Shown here in pieces: positions 7,645 through 15,917 of a stretch of 64,000 nucleotides of DNA (its first letter is position 1; every line of letters begins with the position of its first letter). The stretch covers positions 181,763-245,762 of the forward strand of contig NZ_FMDM01000011.1 in the NCBI RefSeq assembly GCF_900090105.1, written 5' to 3'. The translations under genes were made by a program, and so were the position numbers. Below the pieces are notes generated by a model. It did not search any database, had not been told where the DNA came from, and was given only the letters and a program-made list of their open reading frames with translations. This DNA comes from Micromonospora humi (GTDB taxonomy: Bacteria > Actinomycetota > Actinomycetes > Mycobacteriales > Micromonosporaceae).

Positions 7645-8587
7645 CGGGCACCCGTTCCACCTCGGCCACCGCCGCCACCACCTCGTCGATCCCGATGGCA
7701 TCCAGACTCGGGTGCGTTCCTACCCCGCCGGAACCCGCCGAACCACGGCCGGATCCGGCACGCTGGGCGCCGCCGAGCGCCCGGTGCCGCGGCCGGTCCA
7801 CCGGCGGACCCCAGTGCGCCGCCGGCACCGGCCCGAACAGCACCACCGAGGCGGTGCCGTAGCCGGTCGCGAGGTGGGCCACGCCGGTGTCGCCGCTGAC
7901 CACCAGCCGCGCGTCGGCGACCAGGGCGGCCAGCTCGGCCAGTCCGGTCCGGCCGGCCAGCACCGCCGACGGCGGCAGCCCGGCGTCGGCCGCCACCCGG
8001 GCGGCCAGCGCCCGCTCGTCCGCCGAGCCGGTGAGCACCACCCGGTGCCCGCGCGCGGCCAGCGTCCGGGCCAGCCCGGCGAACCGGTCCGCCGGCCAGC
8101 GCTTCGCCGGGACCTTGCCGCCCGCGTGCAGCACCGTCACCCCGGCGGGTACGCCGGCCGGAGCCGGACGACGCAACGCCAGGTCCCCCGGGTCGGCCGG
8201 CAGGCCGTACGCGTGCAGCAGCCGGCACCAGCGGCGGACCTCGTGCTCGTCGCCGTCCCAGGCCGGCCCGTCGAGGTGGCCGGCCGACGGGTTCCGGTAG
8301 GCGAGCAGCCGCCCCGGCCCGGTGGCGGCCAGTGCCCGGTGCGACTCGGGTCCCCGGCCGTGCAGGTTCACCGCCACCTCCGGCGGCGGCCCGCGCCAGC
8401 CGACCCGGTGCGGCCCGGTGGTGGGCAGCAGCCGGTCGACCGCCCCGGTCAGCTCCACCAGCGGCGCCAGCCACGCCGGGGCGGCGAGCACCAGCTCCCG
8501 CCCGGGCAGCCCGGCGCGCAGGCCGCGCAGCGCCGGGACCGCGGTGGCCAGGTCACCCACGCCGAGCGCGCGCAGTACCAGGATCAC
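7628..8587 (-). CDS. Glycosyltransferase family 9 (heptosyltransferase-like)
   Basis: A 319-aa GT-B fold enzyme. The GT9 signs are VILVLRALGVGDLATAVPALRGLR at the N-terminus (in parts), VLHAGGKVPAKRWPADRFAGL in the middle and VVSGDTGVAHLATGYGTASVVLFGP near the C-terminus, equivalent to the donor-binding 'D.G..H.A' of WaaC/WaaF. It likely transfers an ADP- or GDP-heptose-derived residue to a cell-surface acceptor (inference from family and operon). The GTG start overlaps the stop of the upstream SDR gene as GTGA, so translation is coupled. The C-terminus overlaps the topoisomerase start by 17 bases. Confidence 0.88.
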   Translation of the reverse strand: MILVLRALGVGDLATAVPALRGLRAGLPGRELVLAAPAWLAPLVELTGAVDRLLPTTGPHRVGWRGPPPEVAVNLHGRGPESHRALAATGPGRLLAYRNPSAGHLDGPAWDGDEHEVRRWCRLLHAYGLPADPGDLALRRPAPAGVPAGVTVLHAGGKVPAKRWPADRFAGLARTLAARGHRVVLTGSADERALAARVAADAGLPPSAVLAGRTGLAELAALVADARLVVSGDTGVAHLATGYGTASVVLFGPVPAAHWGPPVDRPRHRALGGAQRAGSGRGSAGSGGVGTHPSLDAIGIDEVVAAVAEVERVPGAVAA

Positions 8588-9291
8588 GGGTACGACGACT
8601 CCCGCTCGGCGCAGACCACCATCTCGCGGACCGCGCACCCGGCCGGCTGGGAGAGCGCGAACATCACCGCGGCGGCGGTGTCGGCCGGTTCGTTGAGCAC
8701 CGCGTCCGGGCCCGGGCGGTACTGCGCGTCCCGCTCGTCGAAGAAGGCGGTGCGCATGCCCCCGGGGACGAGCAGGGTCACCCCGACCGCGCCGGCGAGT
8801 TCGGCGGCGAGCGCCCGGGTGAAGCCGACCACCCCGAACTTGGCCGCGCAGTACGCTGTCGCGTCGCTGACCGCCTTGACGCCGAGTGTGGAGGCGACGG
8901 TGACGATGGTGCCCCGGGACGCCTCCAGGAACGGCAGCGCGGCCCGGACCACCGCCGCGGTGGCGAGCAGGTCCACCGTGACGATCCGCTCCCAGGTCTC
9001 CGCCGGCAGGTCGGCCAGCTTGCCGGGCACGTCCATGCCGGCGGCGGTGACCAGGCCGTCCAGCCCGCCGGCGCGTTCCGCCAGGTCCCGGGTGGCGGCC
9101 TCGGCGGCGCGGGTGTCCGCCAGGTCGCACTCCACCCAGGGCACCCCGCCGGCGGGCCGCTGCCGGTCCACCACCAAGGGTCGGCCGCCGGCGGCCGCGA
9201 CCGCGGCGACGACCGCCGCGCCGAGGCCGCTGGATCCGCCGGTGACCAGCACGGTGGGCCCGGCGCCGGGCGGGTGGTCGCTCATGGTCAT
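8584..9291 (-). CDS. Short-chain dehydrogenase/reductase in the heptose operon
   Basis: A 235-aa classical SDR: NAD(P)-binding TGGSSGLG near residue 18, a catalytic Ser region (IVTVASTLG) and YCAAK for the YxxxK pair. It is not an extended SDR of the HldD (heptose epimerase) type, which would start TG..GFIG, so a direct epimerase role is unlikely on sequence grounds. It may modify a sugar or another substrate of the glycan. It is coupled on both sides: ATGA overlap with the hldE stop and GTGA overlap with the GT9 gene. ATG 9291 is chosen for the overlap; a second ATG two codons later is possible. Confidence 0.85.
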   Translation of the reverse strand: MTMSDHPPGAGPTVLVTGGSSGLGAAVVAAVAAAGGRPLVVDRQRPAGGVPWVECDLADTRAAEAATRDLAERAGGLDGLVTAAGMDVPGKLADLPAETWERIVTVDLLATAAVVRAALPFLEASRGTIVTVASTLGVKAVSDATAYCAAKFGVVGFTRALAAELAGAVGVTLLVPGGMRTAFFDERDAQYRPGPDAVLNEPADTAAAVMFALSQPAGCAVREMVVCAERESSYP

Positions 9292-10769
9292 CGTGCTCCC
9301 TTCGCCGTGGACCGGACGACCGTCTCCCGGGCGGTCCCGCCCGGCGTCGCCGTGCCCGCCGCCCAGCCGGCCCGGGCCGCCGCGATCATGTCGGTGGTGG
9401 ACCGCCCGTCCAGGTACGGCACGACCACCGTGTGCCCGCCCCAGCGGGCCAGGATCTCCGACTCGGGCAGCGTCTGGTCGCCGCCGCCGCTGGCGTAGTC
9501 ACCGCCCTTGACCCAGATGTCCGGGCGCAGCCAGGACAGCGCCGCGTGCGGCGTCGGCTCGTCGAAGATCAGCACCGCGTCGACGCAGCCGAGCGCGGCG
9601 AGCAGCCGACTCCGGTCACCCTGCGACACGACCGGACGCTCCGACCCCTTGAGCCCGGTCACCGACGCGTCGGAGTTGAGGCAGACCACCAGGCAGTCGC
9701 CGAGCCGGCGAGCCGCCTGGAGCGTCGCCAGGTGCCCGGCGTGCAGCAGGTCGAAGCAGCCGCCGGTGGCCACCACGGTGCCGCCGGCCGCGCGTACCCG
9801 GGACACCACCTCACCGGCCGCCGCGGTGCCGATCAGGTCCCCACCGGCGGTGACCAGCGCCGGGGCGACGGCCACCGGCGGCGCCGGCAGCGCGGCGGCC
9901 ACTCCCCCGCCGGCCACGTACGCGGACGCCTCGGCCACCGCTTCCTGCACCGCCTCGGAGACCAGCGCGCCCCGGGCCAGCGCCAGCGTGGCCGCGGCGG
10001 CGAACCGGTCCCCGGCGCCGCAGGTGTCCCCCTCGGCGGCCGGCGCCGGCACCACCAGCGGGGTGGAGCCGGCGTGGCAGAGCAGCGCGCCGTCCCCGCC
10101 CAGGGTCACCGCGACCGCGCCGGCCTGCCAGCGCCGGCGCAGGGCCTGCGCGCTGCGGGAGGCGTTCGCCAGGCGGGACCCGCCCGGCGGCGTCTTCGCC
10201 AGCTCACGGGCCTCCGGCTCGTTCGGGGTGGCCAGGTGCACCCCGGGGACCGCCGCCGGGCCGCGCGGGTGCGGGTCCCAGACCACGGGTGCCCGGGTGG
10301 CGGCCAGCGCGGCGCGCAGGGCGCTCTGGCCGGCGACGCCGCGCCCGTAGTCGCTGACCAGCACCGCGGACGCGGCGGCGAGCAGCCGCAGCACGGCCTC
10401 GCTCGGCTCGCCGGGCACACCTGTCGCGCCGCCCCGGTCGTGGCGCAGCAGCACCCGCCCGCGCACCCGGAGCCGGATCTTCTCCGGCGTGGCGCCGGCC
10501 AGCGGCAGCGCGTACAGCTGCACCCCGGCGGCGGCGAGCAGGGCGCCCAGGCGGGCTCCGCCGGCGTCGTCGGCGACGGCGGTGACCAGCGCGACCTCGG
10601 CGCCCTGCGCGGCCGCGAAGACGGCGGCCAGGCCGGCACCGCCGGGGCGGTCGACGGACGTGGTCTCGTCGAGCACCGGCACCGGGGAGTCCGGGCAGAG
10701 CCGGTTCACCAGCCCCTCGACGTCCCGGTCCAGCAGCGTGTCACCGAGCACCACCACGGGTCCCGTCAT
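9288..10769 (-). CDS. hldE: Bifunctional heptose-7-phosphate kinase / heptose-1-phosphate nucleotidyltransferase
   Basis: A 493-aa two-domain protein. Residues about 1-320 are a PfkB/ribokinase fold (VVLGDTLLDRDVEG, RPGGAGLAAVFAAAQG, anion-hole motif DTCGAGDRFAAA). Residues about 345-480 are a cytidylyltransferase-like domain with GCFDLLHAGHLATLQAAR (HxGH motif), VCLNSDASV and KGGDY, matching the RfaE/HldE C-terminal domain. Together they make ADP-D-glycero-D-manno-heptose from the 7-phosphate with GmhB. The start is ATG 10769 because AGGAGG lies exactly 6 bases before it. An ATG at 10784 overlaps the gmhA stop but has no better site. Confidence 0.93.
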   Translation of the reverse strand: MTGPVVVLGDTLLDRDVEGLVNRLCPDSPVPVLDETTSVDRPGGAGLAAVFAAAQGAEVALVTAVADDAGGARLGALLAAAGVQLYALPLAGATPEKIRLRVRGRVLLRHDRGGATGVPGEPSEAVLRLLAAASAVLVSDYGRGVAGQSALRAALAATRAPVVWDPHPRGPAAVPGVHLATPNEPEARELAKTPPGGSRLANASRSAQALRRRWQAGAVAVTLGGDGALLCHAGSTPLVVPAPAAEGDTCGAGDRFAAAATLALARGALVSEAVQEAVAEASAYVAGGGVAAALPAPPVAVAPALVTAGGDLIGTAAAGEVVSRVRAAGGTVVATGGCFDLLHAGHLATLQAARRLGDCLVVCLNSDASVTGLKGSERPVVSQGDRSRLLAALGCVDAVLIFDEPTPHAALSWLRPDIWVKGGDYASGGGDQTLPESEILARWGGHTVVVPYLDGRSTTDMIAAARAGWAAGTATPGGTARETVVRSTAKGAR

Positions 10770-10780
10770 GCTCGACCTCC

Positions 10781-11455
10781 TCATCGGGCCTGCACCTCCG
10801 GATCCGGGTCGCCGAGCACCACCTCGACGCCGGCGCGCACGTCGCCGGCCGGGGCGCGGGCGGCGAGCGCCGCCGGCAGCGCCTGCTCGACGTACTCGCA
10901 GAGCACGTGCACGGCGACCAGGTGCAGTTCCTGGACGACCTGGCTGTCGGGTGAGTCGACGGCGAGGGTGTCGTGGCAGAGGTCGGCGAGAGGGTTGGGG
11001 GTGGGGCCGGTGAAGGCCCAGGTGCGCAGGCCGGTGTGGTGGGCGGCGTGGGCGGCGGTGAGGAGGTTGGTGCTGGTGCCGCTGGTGGACAGGAGCAGGA
11101 GAAGGTCGTCGGGTCGGCCGTGGGCGCGGACCTGGCGGGCGAAGATCTCGTCGTATCCGTAGTCGTTGCCGATGGCGGTGAGGGCGCTGGTCTCGGCGTG
11201 CAGGGCGATGGCGGAGAGGGGTTGGCGGTCGTGGTGGAGTTTGCCGACGAGTTCCGCGGTGAGGTGTTGGGCTTCGGCGGCGCTGCCGCCGTTGCCGGCC
11301 ACCAGCAGCCGCCCGCCCGCGGCGAGCCGGTCCGCCAGCTCCCCGCCCCAGCGGGCCAGCAGGCGCTCCGCCGCGCGCAACGGCAGCAGCGCGGCGGCCA
11401 GCCGGGCCAGGTGGTCCTCCAGGACCGTCGGACCGGTGGCCGGGGTGGCCGCCAT
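10781..11455 (-). CDS. gmhA: Sedoheptulose-7-phosphate isomerase (SIS domain)
   Basis: A 224-aa SIS-domain protein that should convert sedoheptulose 7-phosphate to D-glycero-D-manno-heptose 7-phosphate, the first step of the heptose pathway. Family marks are LLVAGNGGSAAEAQHLTAEL, IGNDYGYDEIFARQV and LLLLSTSGTSTNLL (sugar-phosphate binding SGTS). Its ATG overlaps the GT4 stop by one base (TGATG), and hldE follows after 11 bases. The middle of the gene (about 10930-11290) uses almost only C-ending codons, while both ends use many G-ending ones, a hint of recombination. Confidence 0.93.
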   Translation of the reverse strand: MAATPATGPTVLEDHLARLAAALLPLRAAERLLARWGGELADRLAAGGRLLVAGNGGSAAEAQHLTAELVGKLHHDRQPLSAIALHAETSALTAIGNDYGYDEIFARQVRAHGRPDDLLLLLSTSGTSTNLLTAAHAAHHTGLRTWAFTGPTPNPLADLCHDTLAVDSPDSQVVQELHLVAVHVLCEYVEQALPAALAARAPAGDVRAGVEVVLGDPDPEVQAR

Positions 11456-12672
11456 CAGGCGACCACCCGGGTGGGCCGACGCACGGTGGCCACCTCGCCG
11501 TAGAGTTCGCCGAGCCGCTCGGCCGCGGCGGCCCAGGAGTAGTGGGTACGGGCCCGTTCCAGGGCCGCGGTGGCGTAGGCGAAGCGGCGGATCCGGTCAC
11601 CGAGCAGGCCGCGGATCGCCGCGCCGAGCGCCGCCGGCTCGCGGGCCGGCACCAGGTCGCCGGTGCGGCCGGGCACCACCGTGTCGGTCAGCCCGCCGAC
11701 CGCGGTCCCGATCACCGGTACGCCGCACGCCATCGCCTCCAGCGGGGTGAGGCCGAAGGGCTCGTACCAGGGCGCGGCGACCAGCACGTCCGCCGAGCGG
11801 TACCAGCGGGCCATCTCCTCGCGCGGCACCGCGCCGACGAGGCGGACCCGGTCGGCGACGCCGAGCGACTGCGCGAGCGTGCGCAACCGCAGCGCGTACG
11901 GGTCGGTCTCCAGCAACCCGGCCGGTGGCCCGCCGACCACCACGCACTCGGCGTCCGGCACCCCGGCGACGGCCCGGATGACGTCCTGGAAGCCCTTGCG
12001 CTCGACCAGCCGCCCGACGGTGAGGATCCGGGCCCGGCCGCCGTCGGAGTCGGCGACCGGGCCCAGCGGACCGAACGTGGACAGGTTCACCCCCGACGGC
12101 ACCACAGTCATCCGGGACCGCGGCACGCCCAGCCGCACCAGCTCGGCCACCTCGTCCTGGCACTGGGCGACCACCCGGTCCACCGCGCGGCCCAGTTCCC
12201 GCTCGTGGTCGATGCGACCCGGCGGGCTGGTGTCCTGGGCACCCTGGTGGCGGCGCTTGACCGTGCCGAGTGCATGGTAGGTCTGCACCACCGGCACGCC
12301 GGTGCGCCGGGCCGCGGCGAGCCCGGCCAGGCCGCTCATCCAGAAATGCGCGTGCACCACCTCGGGCTGCCAGTCGCCGGCGCCCCACCGCTCGGCCAGC
12401 CAGTCGCCGAAGGCCGGCATGTACGGGAGCAGATCGTCCTTGGCCACCGGCTCGGCCGGGCCGGCCGGCACGTGCACCACCTGGTAGCCGTCCGGGGTGT
12501 GGACGCTCACCGGCAGGTCCACCGCGTCGAGGCGGGTGTACACCCGGACGTCGTGGCCGGCGGACGCGAGCGCGGCGGAGAGTTCGGCGACATGCGTGTT
12601 CTGGCCGCCGGCGTCCTCCCCGCCGAGGACGGCGAGCGGGCTGGCGTGTTCCGAGATCATCGCGATGCGCAT
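11455..12672 (-). CDS. Glycosyltransferase family 4
   Basis: A 405-aa GT-B retaining glycosyltransferase. The N-terminal domain begins MRIAMISEHASPLAVLGGED and GQNTHVAELSAALA. The donor domain contains ILTVGRLVERKGFQDVI and the EX7E-type YEPFGLTPLEAMACGVPVIG (in parts). The opening HASPL..LGG.DAGGQN resembles sucrose-phosphate-synthase-like and MshA-like GT4 members. It may add a hexose to the heptose-containing glycan; specificity is unknown. GAGGAGGAAGT lies just before ATG 12672, and the gene overlaps its upstream neighbour by 16 bases, so it is inside the operon. Confidence 0.9.
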   Translation of the reverse strand: MRIAMISEHASPLAVLGGEDAGGQNTHVAELSAALASAGHDVRVYTRLDAVDLPVSVHTPDGYQVVHVPAGPAEPVAKDDLLPYMPAFGDWLAERWGAGDWQPEVVHAHFWMSGLAGLAAARRTGVPVVQTYHALGTVKRRHQGAQDTSPPGRIDHERELGRAVDRVVAQCQDEVAELVRLGVPRSRMTVVPSGVNLSTFGPLGPVADSDGGRARILTVGRLVERKGFQDVIRAVAGVPDAECVVVGGPPAGLLETDPYALRLRTLAQSLGVADRVRLVGAVPREEMARWYRSADVLVAAPWYEPFGLTPLEAMACGVPVIGTAVGGLTDTVVPGRTGDLVPAREPAALGAAIRGLLGDRIRRFAYATAALERARTHYSWAAAAERLGELYGEVATVRRPTRVVA

Positions 12673-13631
12673 ACTTCCTCCTCCAGCAGCCGGTCCCAGT
12701 CGGCGAGGAAACGCTCCAGGCCGTAGCGGTCGCGGGCGGCGGCCCGGGCCGCGGCACCCGCCCGGCGGGCGGCCGCCGGGTCGTCCAGCAGGCCCCGGGC
12801 GGCGTCGACCAGCACGTCGACCCGGGTGGAGAGCGCGCCGGCGGCGGGTGGCACCGCCTCCACCGCCTCGGTGGTGGCGAGCGCGACGACCGGCATGCCG
12901 ATGGTCATCGCCTCGATGAGGCTGAGCCCGAGCGAGGTCCACCGGCACAGGTGCAGGTAGGCGCGTCGTTTGCCCAGCTCGGCGTGCATGGCGTGCTGGG
13001 GCACGTCGTCGTGGCTGGTCAGCCGGTCGGCGGGCAGCCCCAGGTGGGCGGCGAGCCCGGCCACCTTCATGCCGTACACGTCCAGGGGCGCCAGCGCGGC
13101 GAACCGGGCGAGCAGGTCGGTGCCGGTGACCCGCCAGCGGCGTACCGGCTCGTTGATGACCACGGCGAGGCGGTCGAGTTCGCCGGTCCACTGTGCGGCC
13201 GGGGCGACGACGCCGTGTTCGACGACGGTGGTGCGGGTGGCGCCGTTGTCCCAGAACAGCTCGTTGAAGTGGGTGACGTGGGTGAGGAGCAGGTCGTCGC
13301 GGTCGGCCATCGGGTGGCGGGTGTTGGGGACGTCGCCCTTGGGGGTGTTGTGTTCGACGTAGACGGCGGGCAGGTCGCGTCCGGGTCGACGGCCGAGCCA
13401 CTGTGCGGCGAGTTCGAGTTCCTCGGGCCGTTGCAGCACGACCAGATCGACGTCGGCGGCGCGCAGGTCCGACGCGGTGATCTCGACGGCGTTGTCCGGC
13501 CAGGGGTAGGTGCGGGCGCGGCCGAGTCCGTAGGCGTCGCGCTCGGGGTTGACCGGGATGAGGTAGCGGTGTTTGCCGTGCACGAAGGACGTCGTCCAGG
13601 AGCCGTGCACGTGCCACAGCAGGATGTTCAT
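12657..13631 (-). CDS. Glycosyltransferase, GT-B type (family unclear)
   Basis: A 324-aa protein beginning MNILLWHVHGSWTTSFVHGK. It has YVEHNTPKGDVPNTRHP in the middle and a C-terminal GT1/GT4-like donor site, TSLGLSLIEAMTIGMPVVAL. Only the second half resembles known GT4 donor domains; the first half is a short acceptor domain of a type common in actinobacterial heptose loci. Acceptor and donor are not predictable. The start overlaps the stop of the HAD-GT9 gene as ATGA. The first 160 codons are strongly C-ending and contain GAA codons, unlike the rest of the gene. Confidence 0.82.
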   Translation of the reverse strand: MNILLWHVHGSWTTSFVHGKHRYLIPVNPERDAYGLGRARTYPWPDNAVEITASDLRAADVDLVVLQRPEELELAAQWLGRRPGRDLPAVYVEHNTPKGDVPNTRHPMADRDDLLLTHVTHFNELFWDNGATRTTVVEHGVVAPAAQWTGELDRLAVVINEPVRRWRVTGTDLLARFAALAPLDVYGMKVAGLAAHLGLPADRLTSHDDVPQHAMHAELGKRRAYLHLCRWTSLGLSLIEAMTIGMPVVALATTEAVEAVPPAAGALSTRVDVLVDAARGLLDDPAAARRAGAAARAAARDRYGLERFLADWDRLLEEEVCASR

Positions 13632-15265
13632 CCGCCCACCCCGAGCAGTCGCAACGCCTCCAGCACCCGGCCCGGTTCGACCGCCGAGAGGCAGGGGTGC
13701 CCGGGGACCGGGCAGGTGGTGGCGCGGGTGTCCCGGCAGGGTGCCGCGGCGTCGCCGAGCCGGACCGTGGGCACCCGGTAGGGCCCCCACTGGCCGAACG
13801 GGACGGTCGGGGCGAACAGGCTGACCACCGGCACACCCAACGCGGCGGCCAGGTGCGCCGGCCCGGTGTTGCCGACCACCAGCGCCCCGGCCCGGGCGAT
13901 CACGGCCGCCAACTCGTCCAGCCCGGTCCGGCCGCCCAGGTCGACGCCGCCCGCCGCGGCGACCCGCGCGGTCAGCTCCCGCTCGTCCGGGCCGCCGGTG
14001 ACCACCACCCGGAGGCCGGCGGCACCGAGCACCCGGACCATCCGGGTGGCCAGTTCGACCGGGCAGGCCCGGGTCTCCACCGAGGACCCGGGGTGCAGCA
14101 CCACGTAGCCGGGCGACCCGGCGGCGGCCGGGGCGGGCGGCAGGCGGTCGGTGCGCAGTCGCAGCCCGGGGTCGTCGTCGGCCGGCAGGGGGTAGCCGGC
14201 GGCGGCGGCGAGGGAGAGGGCGCGTTCGGGTTCGGGTACGCCGACGGGGACGCGGTGGCGCACGTCGAGCAGGGCGCCGGGGTAGTCGTCGCTGATGGCG
14301 CTGATGCGGGGTACGCCGGCGAGGCGCAACAGCAGGGCCAGGGGCAGGGGTGACTGGTGGAAGGAGGTGAAGACGACCGCTTCGTCGGCGCGTACGGCGG
14401 CGAGCCGGTCGGTGAGCGCGCGCATGTCGTCCGGGTCGACCGGTGGGGCGGGGGCGTCGATCCAGGGCAGCGGGCATTCGACGACCTCGTCGACGCCGGG
14501 CAGCAGATCGGCGGCGGCTCGGCCGCGGGGGCCGCAGAGCAGGACGACCCGCTCGGCGCCGGCCGCGACCGCCCGGATCCCGGGGCCGGTGACCAGCACG
14601 TCCCCGGCCGCGTCGCTGCGGACCACGAGCACGGTGCCCCGGCCCGGCCGGCGGGCGGTGTCCGGCGCGGCCACCAGCCGCATCCGGGCCAGCACCGTGT
14701 CCACCGCGTCAGGCAGGTCGGCGGCGACGGTCGGCGCGGCGGCCACCTCGGCGTCGCGGGTCGCCGGCGTCGGCACCATGACGGCGGCGGCGCCGGCGGC
14801 CGCGGCGGCGGCCATGTCGGCACCGATGTCCCCGATCAGCACGCACCGGCTCGCCGTGGTGCCGAGCGCGCGGGCCGCGGCGTGCACCATCCCCGGCGCC
14901 GGCTTGCGGCAGGCGCACCGGTCCGACTCCGCGTGCGGGCAGATCTGCCAGTCGTCGAACGGCCCCAGCAGTTCCTCCACCCGGGCGTTGACCCGGCGCA
15001 GGTCGTGAGCGGTGAAGTAGCCCCGCGCCAGCCCGGACTGGTTGGTCACCACGGCCAGCCGCAGCCCGGCGGCGCGCAGCCGGTCCAGTGCCTCCCGGGC
15101 GCCGGGCACCGGGCGGACCTTCTCCGGGTCGCCGTTGTAGGGCACGTCCTCCACCAGCGTGCCGTCCCGGTCCAGAAGCACCGCATGGTAGAGGCCGGAC
15201 GGGGGCGAGCCAACCGGGTCAACCCCGGCTGACCTGCACTGATCCCGCTCGTGGTCCCGTCGCAC
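13628..15265 (-). CDS. GmhB-like HAD phosphatase fused to a GT9 heptosyltransferase domain
   Basis: About 545 aa, two enzymes in one chain. Residues 25-190 are a HAD-IIIA phosphatase: AVLLDRDGTLVEDVPYNGDP with the catalytic DxD, VVTNQSG, the zinc-binding loop CPHAESDRCACRKPAPGM and LIGDIGADMAAA. This matches GmhB, the heptose-1,7-bisphosphate 7-phosphatase. Residues about 215-540 are a GT9 domain: VLVVRSDAAGDVLVTGPGIR, VLHPGSSVETRACPVELATR and VVGNTGPAHLAAALGVPVVSLF. The first gene of the operon. The start is uncertain: GTG 15265 is used, TTG 15304 is the longest frame, and no good ribosome site exists for either. Confidence 0.88.
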   Translation of the reverse strand: MRRDHERDQCRSAGVDPVGSPPSGLYHAVLLDRDGTLVEDVPYNGDPEKVRPVPGAREALDRLRAAGLRLAVVTNQSGLARGYFTAHDLRRVNARVEELLGPFDDWQICPHAESDRCACRKPAPGMVHAAARALGTTASRCVLIGDIGADMAAAAAAGAAAVMVPTPATRDAEVAAAPTVAADLPDAVDTVLARMRLVAAPDTARRPGRGTVLVVRSDAAGDVLVTGPGIRAVAAGAERVVLLCGPRGRAAADLLPGVDEVVECPLPWIDAPAPPVDPDDMRALTDRLAAVRADEAVVFTSFHQSPLPLALLLRLAGVPRISAISDDYPGALLDVRHRVPVGVPEPERALSLAAAAGYPLPADDDPGLRLRTDRLPPAPAAAGSPGYVVLHPGSSVETRACPVELATRMVRVLGAAGLRVVVTGGPDERELTARVAAAGGVDLGGRTGLDELAAVIARAGALVVGNTGPAHLAAALGVPVVSLFAPTVPFGQWGPYRVPTVRLGDAAAPCRDTRATTCPVPGHPCLSAVEPGRVLEALRLLGVGG

Positions 15266-15380
15266 GGGCGGCGGGTTCCCGACCCCCCGGGGAGTAAACG
15301 TCAACTTCGGATACCCGCCGTCGAAGAGAAGCTAACCCGGCCGTTGTTAGCGAGGGCCGCGGTGGGGTACCGACCTTTCT

Positions 15381-15827
15381 GTGGCGGTTGTGGAGAAAGT
15401 GATCGAGGCGTCCCCGGAGCGGGTCTTCGAGGTGCTGGCCGACGGGTGGACCTACAGCGATTGGGTGGTGGGCACCGCGCACGTGCGCGACGTCGACGAC
15501 GCCTGGCCGCGGGTGGGCAGCCGGCTGCACCACCGGGCCGGCCCATGGCCGCTCTCGTTGCAGGACGCGTCCACCGTGCTGGAGTGCCGCCCCCCGGAGC
15601 GACTCGTGCTGCGCGCCGGCCTCTGGCCGGCCGGCGAGGCGATCGTGGCGTTCGTCCTGGAGCCGCTGCCCGACGGCCGGACCAGGGTGACCATCGGTGA
15701 GGACTTCGCGGCCGGGCCGCTGCGCTGGGTCCGGACCAAGCTGAACGACCTGGTGTTGCATCTGCGCAACAAGGAGACGCTGGCCCGACTGTCGGACATC
15801 GCGACGCGGCAGAAGGCGGAGCGGTGA
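15381..15827 (+). CDS. SRPBCC family (START-like) protein
   Basis: A 148-aa helix-grip protein starting with GTG. The polyketide-cyclase/dehydrase pattern is clear: VVEKVIEASPERVFEVLADGW at the N-terminus, LHHRAGPWPLSLQDASTVLE, LVLRAGLWPAGEAIVAFVLE, TRVTIGEDFAAGPL, and a long amphipathic C-terminal helix. Such domains bind hydrophobic ligands in a deep pocket; the ligand is unknown. It is divergent from the heptose operon with about 115 bp between the starts, so this region should hold promoters for both directions. Confidence 0.85.
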   Translation: MAVVEKVIEASPERVFEVLADGWTYSDWVVGTAHVRDVDDAWPRVGSRLHHRAGPWPLSLQDASTVLECRPPERLVLRAGLWPAGEAIVAFVLEPLPDGRTRVTIGEDFAAGPLRWVRTKLNDLVLHLRNKETLARLSDIATRQKAER

Positions 15828-15917
15828 GGAACCGCTCCCGGGGCGTCACTGCGCACCTCGGGAAGCGGACTGGCTACCCTCTCAGGTGAACCTGTCGGCC
15901 GACCGAGGAAGTCCGTG

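Noticed and set aside
8584..9291. HldD-type heptose epimerase
   Set aside because: The TGGSSGLG cofactor loop and 235-aa length are those of a classical SDR, not an extended SDR.
7424..9511. Long plus-strand open frame across the glycosyltransferase and SDR genes
   Set aside because: Antisense shadow of clear minus-strand genes with family motifs; no ribosome site.
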